A stretch of DNA of 64,000 bases from contig BDDD01000350.1 in the NCBI GenBank assembly GCA_001972305.1, forward strand, positions 132,486 through 196,485, given 5' to 3'. Numbering within the stretch: the stretch's first letter is position 1; every line of letters starts with the position of its first letter. Below are positions 46,029 to 58,224 of this stretch, piece by piece. The notes beneath the pieces were generated by a model. That model was not told the DNA's origin. It searched no databases and was given only the letters and a program-made list of their open reading frames with translations. Source of the stretch: Cephalotus follicularis. Its lineage: Eukaryota > Streptophyta > Magnoliopsida > Oxalidales > Cephalotaceae. The translations under genes and the position numbers were made by a program.

Positions 46029-47180
46029 ATGGACCTACGAAGAGGAAGAAGGGGAAGGCGTAGAGCCGCTGAAGGAGTCAATGCACCGCCAGTGTATGGA
46101 AATGATCCACCAGCGAATGAAGGAGTGAATGTTCCTCCAGCGCATGATGAGAGGAGTAACTTTAACCGCATGGCTGACCTCTTTCAACAGCAGATGCAAG
46201 CTAATGCGGCGAACATGGAACAAATTCGGCAAATGAACGAGGCTAACCAGGCCTATCATCAGGCTCCTGAAGCTTGTCATACCGGTAGTTTTGGCCGAGA
46301 TCTAGAGCGGTTCATGAGACAGAATCCTCTGACATTCAATGGTGAGATGGATGCTACTGTGGCCAAGCAATGGATTAGAGATGTGTAGAAAATATTTGCT
46401 GCCCTGGAGTGTACTGATGACCATAAACTCAACTTTGCTATGTACCGCTTGTGGGGCGAGGCTACTTATTGGTGGGAAAGGACTGAAGCAAAGTGGGAAT
46501 CTTGTGGACTTGACAGGACATGGGACAGATTTCAGTCTGAGTTCCTTGAAACTTATGTGTCATAGATAGAACGTGACCGGAGGGAGACCAAACTGATGGA
46601 GTTATGTCAAGGGGACATGATGGTAGCTCAGTACCAGACCAGATTTATGGAGCTGGCAAGACATACAGCTTATCTTGTGGAGGGTGAGTCACGGATGATC
46701 CGAAGTTTCCTAAAAGGCCTTCGACCTGACATCAGATCTAAACTGTTGATGTTGCAGCTAACCTCTTTTGTAGATGTTGCTGAGAGGGCGATGATTCTGG
46801 AAGAAGATGCAAATGAAAGGAGAGCAGAACAGTCTCGTACTAATCAATCGAGGGCCACACAGTCACAGGGGCAGGGGAGTAATAATCCTGCTAAGTCAAC
46901 AAAGTCTAACAACAAAGGTCAAGGAGGTTCTCAATGCAGAAATTCACGATCAAGGACTCCTAACCGAAGCGGTCAACAAAATGCGGGTGGATGTACTTTT
47001 TGTGGTCGCCAGAACCATGATGAGACTGAATGCTGGAAAAAGATGGGGAAATGCTCGAGGTGTGGTTCACAAGAACATATGCTGAACAGTTGTCCTATCA
47101 TGAGGGATCAGGCACGCGGCCAACAGGGAAATGCTGGTGCTAGTGGTAGTGTTGCGGCTGCTCAACCGCGGAAGGATACA
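46029..47180 (+). pseudogene. gag: Gag of element G
   Basis: The frame starts at the ATG at 46029 (MDLRRGRRGRRR), since the upstream part of the open frame is leader. Parts in order: Arg-rich start, the RMADLFQQQM helix, RDLERFMRQNPLTFNG, capsid region with LWGEATYWWERTEAKWES and LKGLRPDIRSKLLMLQL, then two zinc knuckles, CTFCGRQNHDETEC and CSRCGSQEHMLNSC (46990-47095). In-frame TAG stops at 46386 and 46563 break the capsid region. The product would form the particle and bind the RNA. Gag, protease and the rest of Pol share one frame in this family. Confidence 0.85.
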
Positions 47181-47780
47181 GGGGAGGGGTTTGTGAAAGG
47201 TAGGGTCTACACCTTATCTAAAGATGATGTGCCAGAATCTACTACTGTTGTGGGAGGTACTATTTATATATCTGGCATACTAGCTCATGTATTGATTGAC
47301 CCTGGTGCGACACATTCATTCATTGCATCTGAATTTGCTCACAATTTGCATGGTATTACTTCTAGATTGCCTTATGTATTGGAGGTGAGTACTCCTGCGG
47401 GTACTTGTCTTCTATCTGACACTATAATGAAAGATTGTGAGATCATGGTAGCTGGGGTTCAGTTGTCTGCTGACTTGATAGTGTCACCCATCCGGGATTT
47501 TGATGTGATCTGGGGGATGGACTGGCTATATACTCATCATGCTTGTGTCAATTGCTACAATAAGATGATAACTTTTTACCTTCAAGATGGGACTGAGTGC
47601 AAGTTTATCGGGGAGAAGAATGTTTCTGCTCCGATCATTTCCTATACTCGAGCACATAAGTATCTCAGGCAAGGATGTGAAGGCTATTTGGCGTATGTGA
47701 TTGATCATACGAAAGGTATGCCTAGTATTGAACAAGTGCCTGTCGTATGTGAATTTCCTGATGTGTTTCCAGATGAACTC
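47181..47780 (+). pseudogene. Aspartic protease of element G
   Basis: It continues the gag frame without a break. The active-site loop reads VLIDPGATHSF near 47290; the family usually has Ser or Thr at the Pro position, so activity is doubtful although the Asp is present. Further conserved parts are DLIVSPIRDFDVIWGMDWL near 47480-47525. The frame ends at the TAA at 47997, within RT. Confidence 0.8.
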
Positions 47781-48540
47781 ACTTCGTTGCCATCGGAGAG
47801 GGATATAGAGTTCAATATTGAGCTGTTGCCTGGAGCTGCTCCACTATCTAAAGCTCCATACCGAATGGCTCCTGCTGAACTGAAGGAGTTGAAGATTCAA
47901 TTGCAGGATTACCTTGATAAGGGCTTCATCAGGCCGAGTGGATCACCGTGGGGAGCACCGGTTCTGTTTGTGAAAAATAAGGATGGATCGATGCGGTAAT
48001 GCATTGATAACAGGCTGCTGAATCAGGTAACGGTGAAGAACAAGTATCCTCTGCCACATATTGAGGAGTTGTTCGACCAATTGCAAGGCTCAACTGTATT
48101 CTCCAAACTGGACCTGAGAACAGGTTATCATCAGTTGAGGATCCGGGAAAGAGATGTGGAGAAGACCGCATTTCGAACCAGATATGGGCATTACGAATTC
48201 CTGATACTGCCGTTTGGTTTGACAAATGCTCCTGCAACCTTTATGTGTCTGATGAACAAAGTGTTCCAACCCTATCTTGACTAGTTCGTCGTTATATTCC
48301 TAGACGACATCCTGATTTATTCAAAGAGCATTGAGGAACACATGCAGCACTTGAGGGTTGTATTGCAGACACTACGGAAGGAATAGCTATACGCCAAATT
48401 CAGCAAGTGTGAATTTTGGCTAGATCATGTGACTTTCCTAGGTCACATTGTGCCGAGTGAAGGATTGTCAGTGGATCCTTCGAAGATAGAGAGTATTGTT
48501 GATTGACCCGAACCGAGGAACGTTACTGAGGTTCGTAGTT
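47781..48540 (+). pseudogene. Reverse transcriptase of element G
   Basis: Conserved parts in order: LPGAAPLSKAPYRMAPAEL (near 47825), GFIRPSGSPWGAPVLFVKNK (near 47930), [16 protein letters not shown] (48100), [13 protein letters not shown] (48210), the catalytic [10 protein letters not shown] (48297-48326) and [16 protein letters not shown] (48408). In-frame stops lie at 47997, 48282, 48384 and 48504. Three of these fit single C-to-T or G-to-A changes, as expected of methylated DNA. The gene copied element RNA into cDNA before it was broken. Confidence 0.9.
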
Positions 48541-49080
48541 TCTTGGGATTGGCTGGTTACTACCGAAGGTTCATAAAAGGGTTTTCAAAGCTTGCTGCAC
48601 CTTTGACACAGTTGACTCAGAAGAAGTCAAGTTTTGTGTGGGATGATGCTTGGGAGGCAAGTTTCCAAGAGTTGAAGAGTCGGTTGATTTCGAGTCCAGT
48701 GTTGGCGTTACCGGAAGGCAATGAGGCTTTTACTGTCTATACTGATGCTTATGGGAAGGGTTTGGGATGCGTTCTTATGCAACATGGTAGGGTGATTGCA
48801 TACGCATCGAGGAAGTTAAAGTTGTACGAGAAAAATTATCCCGTACACGATCTTGAGTTGGCAGCCATACTGTTGGCTTTGCAGAAATGGAGGCACTACC
48901 TCTATGGTACTCAATTTGAGATCTTTACTGACCACAAAAGTTTGAAGTATTTGTTTTCCCAGAAGGAGCTGAACATGAGACAGAGATGATGGGTGGAATT
49001 CTTTAATGATTACAACTGCAAGATTCAATACCACCCGGGAAAGGCGAATGTAGTGGCTGATACGCTGAGTCGCAAGGCAA
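48541..49080 (+). pseudogene. RNase H of element G
   Basis: From [20 protein letters not shown] the frame runs through [16 protein letters not shown] (first catalytic Asp), [16 protein letters not shown] (Glu), [14 protein letters not shown] (Asp) and ends in KANVVADTLSRKA. A TGA at 48987 breaks it just before WVEFFNDYNC. Same frame as RT and integrase. Confidence 0.9.
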
Positions 49081-50216
49081 TGATTGCTGGAGCAATGGTT
49101 TCACAGTGGAAGCAATTGGAGGAATTTCAGAGATGGAATCCGTTCATGGTTTCTCGTGGAGTTATAGTGGCAAGTCTGAGGGCACAACCGGAACTTCTGG
49201 AGCATATTCTGACTGCTCAATACAGTGATTTTGAGATATGGAGTATTCGTGAGAACCTAGACGCTAATTCTGAATTCTCCATTCATACTGATGGCATACT
49301 GAGGTTCCGAGGAAGGATATGTGTTCTGGATGACGAGAGCATTAAGAATGAACTATTGCAACGAGCTCACAAGTCAAAATACAGTGTTCACCCTGGAAGT
49401 TCCAAGATGTGGCACGACCTGAAAAAGAACTACTGGTGGAGTGGTATGAAAAAAGAGATTGTTGAATATGTAGCGAGATGTTTGACCTGCCAGAGAGTGA
49501 AGGCTGAACATCAGAAACCTACGGGATTGCTACAATCGCTACCAGTGGTTGAATGGAAATGGGAGCATGTGACCATGGACTTGGTGTCAGGATTGCCGAG
49601 GTCACGGAATCAGCATGAAGCAGTGTGGGTAGTAGTAGACAGACTTACCAAGTCTGCTCACTTTCTTCCAATGAACATGACGTATTCTGTCGAGAAGCTT
49701 GCTCGATTATATATCCGGGAGATAGTGAGATTGCATGGAGTGCCGGTCAGTATCGTTTGTGACCGAGATGCTAGATTTACTTCAAGGTTCTGGAAGAAGT
49801 TCCAAGCAGCAATGGGAACAACCTTGAACTTTAGCACTGCATTCCACCCACAGACTGACGGACAGTCCGAGCGTACTATTCAGACTCTGGAGGATATGCT
49901 ACGGGCTTGCATGATTGATTTTGCTGGGAGTTGGGAGGATCATCTGGCACTGATTGAGTTCTCATACAGCAACAGTTTTCACACCAGCATTGGAATGGCT
50001 CCCTATGAAGCCTTGTATGGCAGAAAGTGTAGATCACCTATTTGCTGGGATGAGGTAGGTGAGAGACAAGTGCTGGGACCAGAGTTGGTACAAGAGACTA
50101 CTGATAAGGGTGAAATAATCAAGAAGATACTGCTAGCTGCACAAATTCGGCAGAAGAGTTACGCCAATAGGAAGAAGAGGAACCTAGAATTCGAGAAGGG
50201 GGATCATGTTTCCTGA
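49081..50216 (+). pseudogene. Integrase of element G
   Basis: This is the longest clean stretch: the open frame 48993-50216 has 407 residues. The zinc-binding part is complete (His in RAHKSKYSVHPG, two Cys in RCLTCQRVK). The catalytic triad is intact: Asp in HVTMDLVSGLP, Asp in VCDRDARFTS and Glu in TDGQSERTIQ. It ends FEKGDHVS at a TGA (50214), with a frameshift at the same place. The enzyme joins element DNA to the chromosome. Confidence 0.9.
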
Positions 50217-50617
50217 AGATCTCGCCTTCGAAGGGGATACACAGTTTTGGCCTCAAGGGGAAGTTGACTCCAAGGTATACTGGACCTTATGAGATACTGG
50301 AAAGAGTGGGGGATGTAGCATATTAGATTGCACTACCGCCTAGTTTGTCAGATGTGCATAACGTATTTCATGTCTCCATGTTACGGAAATACGTTCCTAA
50401 CCCATCTCACATATTGAGCTACGACCCTGGATTCATCAGTCCTAGATTGTCTTATGAAGAGAGGCCGATGAGGATAGTGGATCGAATGGAGAAGGTGTTG
50501 AGGAATAAGACTATTCCTATGGTAAAAGTACTGTGGCATTTTCACAGAGCAGAGGAGGCTACGTGGGAGCGTGAAGACGAAATGATAGAGACATTTCCCC
50601 ACTTGTTCGGGATGTAA
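50212..50617 (+). pseudogene. Integrase C-terminus with chromodomain-like end of G
   Basis: The frame is shifted relative to the core. GLKGKLTPRYTGPYEILERV and, after a TAG near 50323, NVFHVSMLRKYVPNPSHIL are the GPY/F-type segment. The C-terminal KTIPMVKVLWHFHRAEEATW is the chromodomain-like segment of Tekay-type elements, which in active members guides insertion to marked chromatin. The frame ends at a TAA at 50615-50617. Confidence 0.85.
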
Positions 50618-50645
50618 GGGCTAAATTCGAGCACAAATTTTCTTT

Positions 50646-50658
50646 AAGGAGGGGGGAA
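50646..50658 (+). other. Polypurine tract of element G
   Basis: AAGGAGGGGGGAA is directly followed by the TG of the 3' LTR. Confidence 0.9.
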
Positions 50659-53326
50659 TGTAATAACCGCAATTTCAATCCGTGTATATTGTACTCTTAA
50701 TGAATAAAATATGCACTTACTGGAATTTTAATGTCTAATTGTTATATGAATTGTGGTTGTGAATTGAAATGAGGAAATAAACTTAACCAACCCAAATCAG
50801 GCAAATAGCCGACTGTTACAGGATAACAGTCGACTGCCTAGTTTATGGAGGAATACCCGACTATTGCAGGGGAACAGTTTACTGGACTGACACAGAACAG
50901 GAGTCTGGCATGCGCAGAGACAGTGATGACAAGTCATCTAATCATGGCATGCATGAGGTATACGTGTAACCAGCTGCCATAACATGCAAGAGGAGGGCCT
51001 TGCATGTCCTCTATTCCTTCTGCATGATTTGCAGACCTGCAACCTGCAAAAATAGAAGAGAAAGAGTAAGGAGAGGTGCATGTGAGAGAGAAAAGGAAAG
51101 AGGGAAGGTAGAGTTAATAGGATCCTAACGAATTCTAAGACACTAAGCCCATCTATCAGCTGTGAAGAACTGATTTCAGTGATAGAAAACACTGAGGAGA
51201 AGGAATTGAAGGAGAGAAAAGATTTTCATGGAGCTTGCATGTTAGAGTGTTCAAGGAGGGTGAAGCTTTGATTCTCCTGGTAAGTCACTAATCCGAATTC
51301 CTTAATGTTGTTATGGTTAATAGCTAGGAAACAGATTAGGATTAGAAATCCATATCTTCTGTTAACATGATTAAGAGTTAGTAAGTGGAATTGAAATAGA
51401 ATTGGTAAATGGTTCAAAGGAGAGTTGAAATTGTAAGCCTCTAATTAGAATCATGGCTACTGTTATGGTTGTCAATAAATATATGTATATGGATTCCACT
51501 ATATATATATATATATATCTTCTGTAACATGCAAGGATAGATGATTGCTGAAATTGGAGATTGAACTTGGTTTAGTAGAAAATGGAAAATGGAACATAGG
51601 AATTGGTTGTAAGCTTATGGTTCCGATTTTGTTGTTATCATGACTAGATAACTAGATGAATGTACTGGTAATGATATCTAAATCTGTATGCATGCAACCA
51701 TATAGATTGATTACTTGATTTGGAAGATTGAGTTGGGTGAAGGACTTGGAACTCAAAGAGACAAATCAATCCAAATTGATTTCGGGATAGCGTTTAAGGT
51801 AGGGGTAATGACCTGTTTTTGAAGATATAAATATGCATATCATGTATGGTTGATTTTCTGTTTGATTACATATGTCGATTGAGTTAATATTAGACCTTGA
51901 AATATATCCCCTGCTACTGCCTGCCAATTTCTGGGCAAGGCAGTCGACTACTCAAACGAACCAGTCGACTGTTAAGAACAAAAAGTCGACTAGTCAACCA
52001 AACAGTCGACTGTTCTTGGAAACAGCTGACTGTCCTGGGATAAAATTCTGATATAAGATTCTGTTAGGCCTTGAATTGAATGTAATTAACCTGGCCTTCA
52101 TATGTGATGACTGTAACCGTCAGTCTTGGCCTTATAGAATTACATTTCAGAATTTAAACAATGTATCTACTCCTTGTGAGAATTTTACAAGAATGACTAG
52201 GGTATACAATGACCTTATGGAAACCCTGGATTGCTACAGTGCTTACTGCTGGCTGTATATGCTACTGTTATAATTAGTATATATTGTTTTGGGTGTTCAT
52301 TAACACTACTGTCCCTTACTTTCAAATGATTGTACCAACTAGTGCTTTAAGCACAAATATGAGTTCCTTACGGTTTTCAAAATGGAAATGTATATTGTCA
52401 AATGATTACTGTTTTCCCTCCAATGAGAGGTATTGTTACTGTACTGAATATCGTTTTCCTCCTAGGTGATGTACGATTACTGAATTGTTATATGTTTCTA
52501 AAGAAAACAACCCTATATTACATTTTAACAATTTATGCAAATTACTGAATTGATTGAATTGTTTGTCTATGCTATTGCCGTTAGTCGAGTGATAGGAGAC
52601 ATCACTGGCTACGGAGGTGGTCCTATGTGCCAAAAGTTGGCTAGAGTATCCACCCAAACTGTATGCAATGCAGATCTTGATTGTTAAACTACCCGCTAAT
52701 ACCGGTAGTAACTGACCTGATCTATCATCTTCGGAGTGAAGGGTGATAGATAGGTGGTGCACAGTTGGTGCTAGGAGTTAGCGTCATGTGACACCCAAAC
52801 CACTGTACTGATTGATTGTACCCTTGTGCGGTATTCTTGTATTGTACTGTCTATGGCCACTTGGCATGATTCCTTATATATTGGAATACTTAATTATGTT
52901 ATTTTTCAATATAAAATGTCATACATGTTGCATTTATATATTCTATAACATGCATTATTTCCTACTTAGCCAAGTGAGGAGAACGGCTAACCCCTACAAT
53001 TTAATATTAAGCGAAGACGTACGGGAAGTGCTGCTGAAGCTTTTGGAGAGCTTCTTTTTTGCTTAACGTTGTTACCTTTATGATTTGTATTTGTAATGAA
53101 CGGTTCGCACTCCGTTGTTGTTTTACCTTTCCTTATGTATAAGGATAATTTTGTTGGATTGTACGAGCACGCAGTATGGGCTGCGTGCGGATGACTTTAT
53201 TTTATAATCCAGATACGAATTCTTCCGCTTATATATTTGCACTGTTATTTTGAATGCTGGATTAATTTAATTATTCCTGATATCACCACATATGTTGTCT
53301 ATGTAATGGAATAACGGGGTGTGGCA
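50659..53326 (+). repeat. 3' LTR of element G
   Basis: 2668 bp, TGTAATAACC…GGTGTGGCA. It is shorter than the 5' LTR chiefly through loss of palindrome units in both clusters. The (AT)n run is at 51499-51518. The conserved TTAGCCAAGTGAGGA block is near 52967. Confidence 0.9.
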
Positions 53327-53331
53327 CCAAC

Positions 53332-53556
53332 GATCGCAAGACAGTGAGCTTGCTCATCATCATTGAGCCACTTAGCCACTTTAGCTTTGTGTTCCCCTAT
53401 CGGATTGATGCCTAAAGCCGGGGCGGTCTCATTCATCACGTATGATAGCTTGATACTGGTGACAACCAAGTGCAAGTTACGCTTCCAATCAAGAAAGTTC
53501 GGCCCCGTTAGCTTATTTGTTTATGAAATACGGCCAATTGCAGCGCTTGCGTCCAT
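53332..53556 (-). pseudogene. gag: Gag N-terminus of copia element K
   Basis: On the minus strand the ATG at 53556 starts MDASAAIGRIS, then a stop, then NKLTGPNFLDWKRNLHLVV, KLSYVMNETAPALG and KVAKWLNDDEQAHCLAIV, a typical start of plant copia Gag. The frame is cut at 53332 by element G and continues below 43188. The start was chosen because it is the first ATG in the conserved frame and lies after a long leader free of such motifs. Confidence 0.85.
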
Positions 53557-53931
53557 TGTGACAGATAGACTACAACCTAAAGAGAAGATAAGAAAGTAAA
53601 TAAGCAGATATTCTTATATTTAAGTTACTTCAAAAATACTAGGTCTTTAGTATTTATGGTTTGTACTCACACTATTTTAATCGTATCCCACACCTCTATT
53701 TCGAATTCAGGAGATCTCACTCCAAGTGTGGATTAGAATCTATTTTAGCATACTACGACCTCAGCTTTAGCATGCAATCAATAATATCCAAAATAGGTAG
53801 GCACTCTTGCCAATTTACATTGCATAGGATCTCACCGTTGTTATGTAAGATCTAATCATTAGATTCGGCCTACCAGCTCAGTATAGCCTCGGGTGATGCT
53901 CAACAAACTATTAGAGTCAGTATAAGTCACT
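53557..53931 (-). other. Leader of copia element K, gag side
   Basis: Non-coding. It is homologous to 1465-1850. It ends at the solo Z LTR, whose TSD TCACT is at 53927-53931. Confidence 0.65.
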
Positions 53932-56597
53932 TGTAACGCCCGGGATTTTCATATATTGTAATTTCACGATGTAAATGTACTTTTATTGTGGAAATTAATA
54001 AAATGATGGATTTCCCAACTTTGATGATGTTTTCCAAACTCTAATGATATTGATTTTGGAATAGAAATGTCAAAGAAATGTTGAAAGAGCAATTTGAAGT
54101 AAAATGGCACAGTTTTGGGGAAAAACTCGTCTACGCCTTTTGAACGCATCGATCCCTTAGAAACAAAGAGACGCTCATGAATGCATGTGCATGCACATCG
54201 ACACTTGTGAATAGCATCAACGCCTTTCAGGTTAAACGCCATAAGCATCGATGCCTGCATGAAAATGTCAACGCTTAGTGACAGATGACAGACACATTCT
54301 TCTGCTGACAGACTAACGTGCAAGAGGACAACTTAAGGTCACTTTGCAGACGCCTTGGGGCAGGGACAATACGTGTTGAGCATGTTGGCATGTTACCAGG
54401 CATGCAGGTGCTACAAGAGAAGAGAAGTCATGACACATAGGTATGCATGCAGGTTGAGAGATAGCCTTCATCACATGCTCCTGCAAAGGAAAAGAGACAG
54501 AACTGGGAAAGAGAGAAAAATGGGAAACTGTAATTTGTGAGATACATGCAACGGACAAGTGATGAAAGGGGAGAGTTTCCATAGCATAAATGCGTCTCTT
54601 CTCCGCACTAGTTCGGCTAAAAACACCTGAGTGCGAACAAGCTGAGAGGTTCCACCATTGTTGAGCATTTTAGAGCTTGGAACTTGAAGCTTGTGGGCTA
54701 GCAGCAACTGGACGATCCTTGGAGCCGCTGTGGCCAGTTCTAGGACTTAAAGAGGTGGACTTTCTAGTTCCTAACATGGAACAAAAAGGTAGGGGAAGCC
54801 ATAATCGTAATTTTGTGCTTAATATTCATGCATGGACAGTGGTCTTTGTACATAGTTTCCATGGTTATTGAAGTAATTTTGATCATTGGATCAATGCCAA
54901 GTTATGTTGGGTATGTGATATGTACTTGCATGTTGGTTTGTGGCTTGATTACATGTTGTCTTGCATGTATATGGACTGTGTTGTTTACTGTTTGTCACGT
55001 CGTGAGGGAGAAGACAACTGGTGCTCGAAACACATCAATGCCTTTGAGGAACATCGATGCCTTTGGGTTATCAGCTTGGATATTGACGTATTATACGTCG
55101 ACGCCTAAGGTTCCTACCTTAATGCGTCAAGGCCTCAAGAAATACGCAGACGTTTAAGGTTCCATACCTTGAGCATCGATGCATATAAGTTGGACATCGA
55201 CATCTTCGAACAGTGGAAAGCGATGACGGTAAGGACTGGAGCATCAACGCTTATGGGATAAAGACTTCGACGCCTAATGATAGACATCGACGCCTTCTCG
55301 TACTGTTTGGAAGTTTTCTTACTTAATGATACGAAATGATCCCTATTCCGATTAGGATGCCTTAGAGCATTTGTATGCATTGCATACGTACTGTTTGTTG
55401 CATGTATGATAACCGTTTATGAATGGCTATGATTTCAAAATTGTTATCTTGATTTAGAAATACACATATGAGTTTGAAACAACTATGTTTGTGTGCGAAA
55501 TATAAAATGAGTATTGTTATATTTTCGAACATACTGGGAAAGTAATTTCCGCTACTAAAATGGTTTAAATTGCTTTCTATCTATTGGAAATACATATTTC
55601 AAATGCTTACGACTTTCAAAAATAGTTTGAAATAAACTGCATGTTGTTGATCTAACGATCATTACTGTAATGTTTACTGCACAGTTTACTGTGACAATTC
55701 ACTGTTTGCTCTGTGAATTTACTGTGTTTGTGCTTGAGTCACTAGTTAAGTGGTGGGGACTGCCGACGTTGGCTAGTGGCAGGGTTGACCTAGGGGCCAG
55801 GAGTTGGCTGGGTAACTCAATGTACTGTACTGTTGTCTTGCTTGGTTTCTTGGAGAGGGGACCGAAGTGGGAGTGTAGCGTGGGGCCAGGAATTGGCGGC
55901 ATTGCACATACTGCCTGCCTGTTTGCGGTCCCTTTGTAGACTTACTGTACTACTTGCTAGTCCTTCTCGAACATTACTGTGCCTGTTGATGTAGCCCTGG
56001 CCGGGTTACTACTGTATTGTATTGCATACATATATTTTCATATATATGTCCCTGCTGTTATTTTACTGTACTGCTAACTTATATATTTTTTCATATATAT
56101 ATATAAAACTAGTATTTTCTACTGCACTGCATCGTCTATGCATACATTTCATGACATGCATGTAATGTTGATCCCAAACTACTTTTATGACTTAGCTGAG
56201 TGAGGACAAAGGCTAACCCCCTACTTTACAAATTGATGCAGTGGACCAGCTCGGGAATCAGCATGGATGAAGAAAAAAATTTTAATAATGTTTTACCAGG
56301 GGTTATGTCCCCTTTAGGTGTTCTGTACTGTATTTTCCAGTTACTTAACTTTTGATGTTACTGGTTAATGTATTATGGATCATGCTCCATTTTGTGGCTT
56401 TTAACTATGATAGACTTGCATTGGGTAGCGTGCAATATGGGATGCACGTCACGTGTTTTCAGCTTATGAGTTTAATGCTTCCGCAACTAATATCTTTTTT
56501 CAAAAGTTTAAATTTTACGGTATTTGCATGAGCTGAATATTGATGTTAATTGCATTTACCACCTTTATGTGTGTCTATCAAAAGTGGGGTGCAACAT
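53932..56597 (+). mobile_element. Solo LTR of family Z with perfect TSD
   Basis: 2666 bp, TGTAACGCCCGGG…GGTGCAACA, flanked by TCACT on both sides (53927-53931 and 56598-56602). It matches the 5' LTR of element Z (31367-34197) throughout. Palindrome clusters lie at 54125-54280 and 55030-55295, and the conserved TTAGCTGAGTGAGGACAA block near 56192. It was left by recombination between the two LTRs of a full Z element that had inserted in the copia leader. Confidence 0.95.
54125..55295. repeat. Two palindrome clusters in solo LTR Z
   Basis: Cluster one has CGTCTACGCC, GCATCGATCCC, GCATCAACGCC and GCATCGATGCC. Cluster two has ACATCGATGCC, ACGTCGACGCC, GCATCGATGC and ACATCGACGCC. These are GCGTCGACGC forms with CG-to-CA or CG-to-TG changes. 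Confidence 0.7.
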
Positions 56598-56602
56598 CAC
56601 TA

Positions 56603-58211
56603 CCCATTATCCTCAAAGATATTAGCCCGTTTTGAAACACCCGTACCTTTAGGTGTCCCAAATGACAAAACAAGAGTTATTTCCTTTCAGCGCCTCAGAC
56701 TGAGGTTGACATAGCTATGGGCATAATGTAGTACCTCAGCTTTAGCATACGACCTACAGTATACCCAAGCAATTCAACGAGAACTATGGAAGACCCACGT
56801 CGGGTCACTATCTTGTGTCCTTGGCGTTAAGACTTATTATTTTCATATTTGAGGTATTTCTGGTCTCGTGCTCCTAATGTCCAACGTTAAAGAAAAATGG
56901 CAACGCTGGGGACTTAAACTATGGGTGAATCACACGAGCGAATGTTATCACCCGGTCTCCTAGGTTAGCTATTTAATTCTACTTTATTACAAATTGCTTC
57001 CACCATACATAATCATCATTTTTCTTGTAACTTCTTGTATCTCCCTCTTGAACATACTTTGTGATGCCTCTTTCCATTACATACAACAATTAAAACAAAA
57101 GAATACAAAGAGATGGAGAAGAGAATTCTATTCTAGAATTTATAAAGATAAAAAATTCCGGTGCACGCAGGCAACCATAATACCGATCAAATGAAGTGCA
57201 AGATAATAAAATAAATTAAACATCCACGATATAAACTGAAAGCTAGGTCAAGTCCCAATGCCTACCATCATGCATAAGACATTTAAAATAATACATCTAA
57301 TATATTAAATTAAATGAACACAAAGAATATTAGTATTCGATCTCTTATGTAATTAAACTAATTAGTGGCCAATAACCATGTAAAACTCCCACTATATTAA
57401 TTAAAATCTAGTGTCCATAAACTTTTAGTTCTCATCTTTTAATAATTGGTCTCACCAAAAATCAAATTCAAAGTTTATTTGTACACGGTGGAAAAAATAT
57501 TCAATATAAAATAATGCTATTATTTTTATATAACGTGTACTTTAGAAATGAACTATGTGCATAGATACTACAAATTTTTGCCTAGAACGAATAGTGTATA
57601 CTCGTCCCATCCATGCATAGTAACTGCCCGAAAATTGGGTAAAAATTTTCCAGAAAACTCAACAGGAAGCTCGCAGGAAACTTGCAGGAATTTTTACGGA
57701 AAACTAATAATATTGTGCAGGATAACTGACAGAAAACTGTACAGTAAACTGCCAGTAATCTTAGCACCAAATTTATAGTTAACTGTCTAAATTCACTACG
57801 CATATAACTATGAAGATAGTCTGTACAAACTAAATTGTACAAAGAATCTACACAGAAATAATTGCACACACTTATATTTTCAGCAGAAAAATATAATATC
57901 TAAAACATCGTTTATTGATTTCTTGAGGTACTTTCTATAATCCTAAACTGTACCAGACATTGTTTGAATGCAAGAAGCAACTCAATCAATCCCATTACAA
58001 TGTCTTTGGATTACAAACGTTCCTCCATTCAAATAATTACACAAGTCCAATTCAAGGTCTCACCTAATAAAAGCTTCACAATCTAATTGTAACAATTTTA
58101 TTTCAACATTTTTAAAGAATGGAGTTCTACAAAATTTCGGCCACCATCAACAATCACATTAACAAGGCACCAAACATTAACATTCAAGTTCAATTGGGCT
58201 TAATTATTACA
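56603..58211 (-). other. Leader of copia element K, PBS side
   Basis: Non-coding, AT-rich. Up to about 57540 it is homologous to 1860-2790 at the left edge of the window. Bases 57600-57780 contain several GGAAACT/GGAAAAC-type short repeats (CAGGAAACTTGCAGGAA and neighbours). With the gag-side part the leader is about 2 kb long, unusually long for copia. Confidence 0.6.
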
Positions 58212-58222
58212 CTATGATGCCA
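58212..58222 (-). other. Primer-binding site of copia element K
   Basis: TGGCATCATAG on the minus strand differs at two places from the initiator-Met PBS TGGTATCAGAG. It lies two bases from the 5' LTR. Confidence 0.75.
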
Positions 58223-58224
58223 AT

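Larger units (their letters stand above)
43189..53326 (+). mobile_element. Complete chromovirus-like gypsy element G
   Basis: It is 10,138 bp long, with two LTRs, PBS-like site, gag, protease, RT, RNase H, integrase, C-terminal chromodomain-like segment, PPT and TSD. Domain order and the C-terminus (KVLWHFHRAEEATWERED) place it with Tekay/Del-type chromoviruses. It is inserted in gag of copia K. The LTRs are very similar over their inner 2.1 kb, so it is one of the younger insertions here, but its Pol has eight or more stops and one frameshift. Confidence 0.9.
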
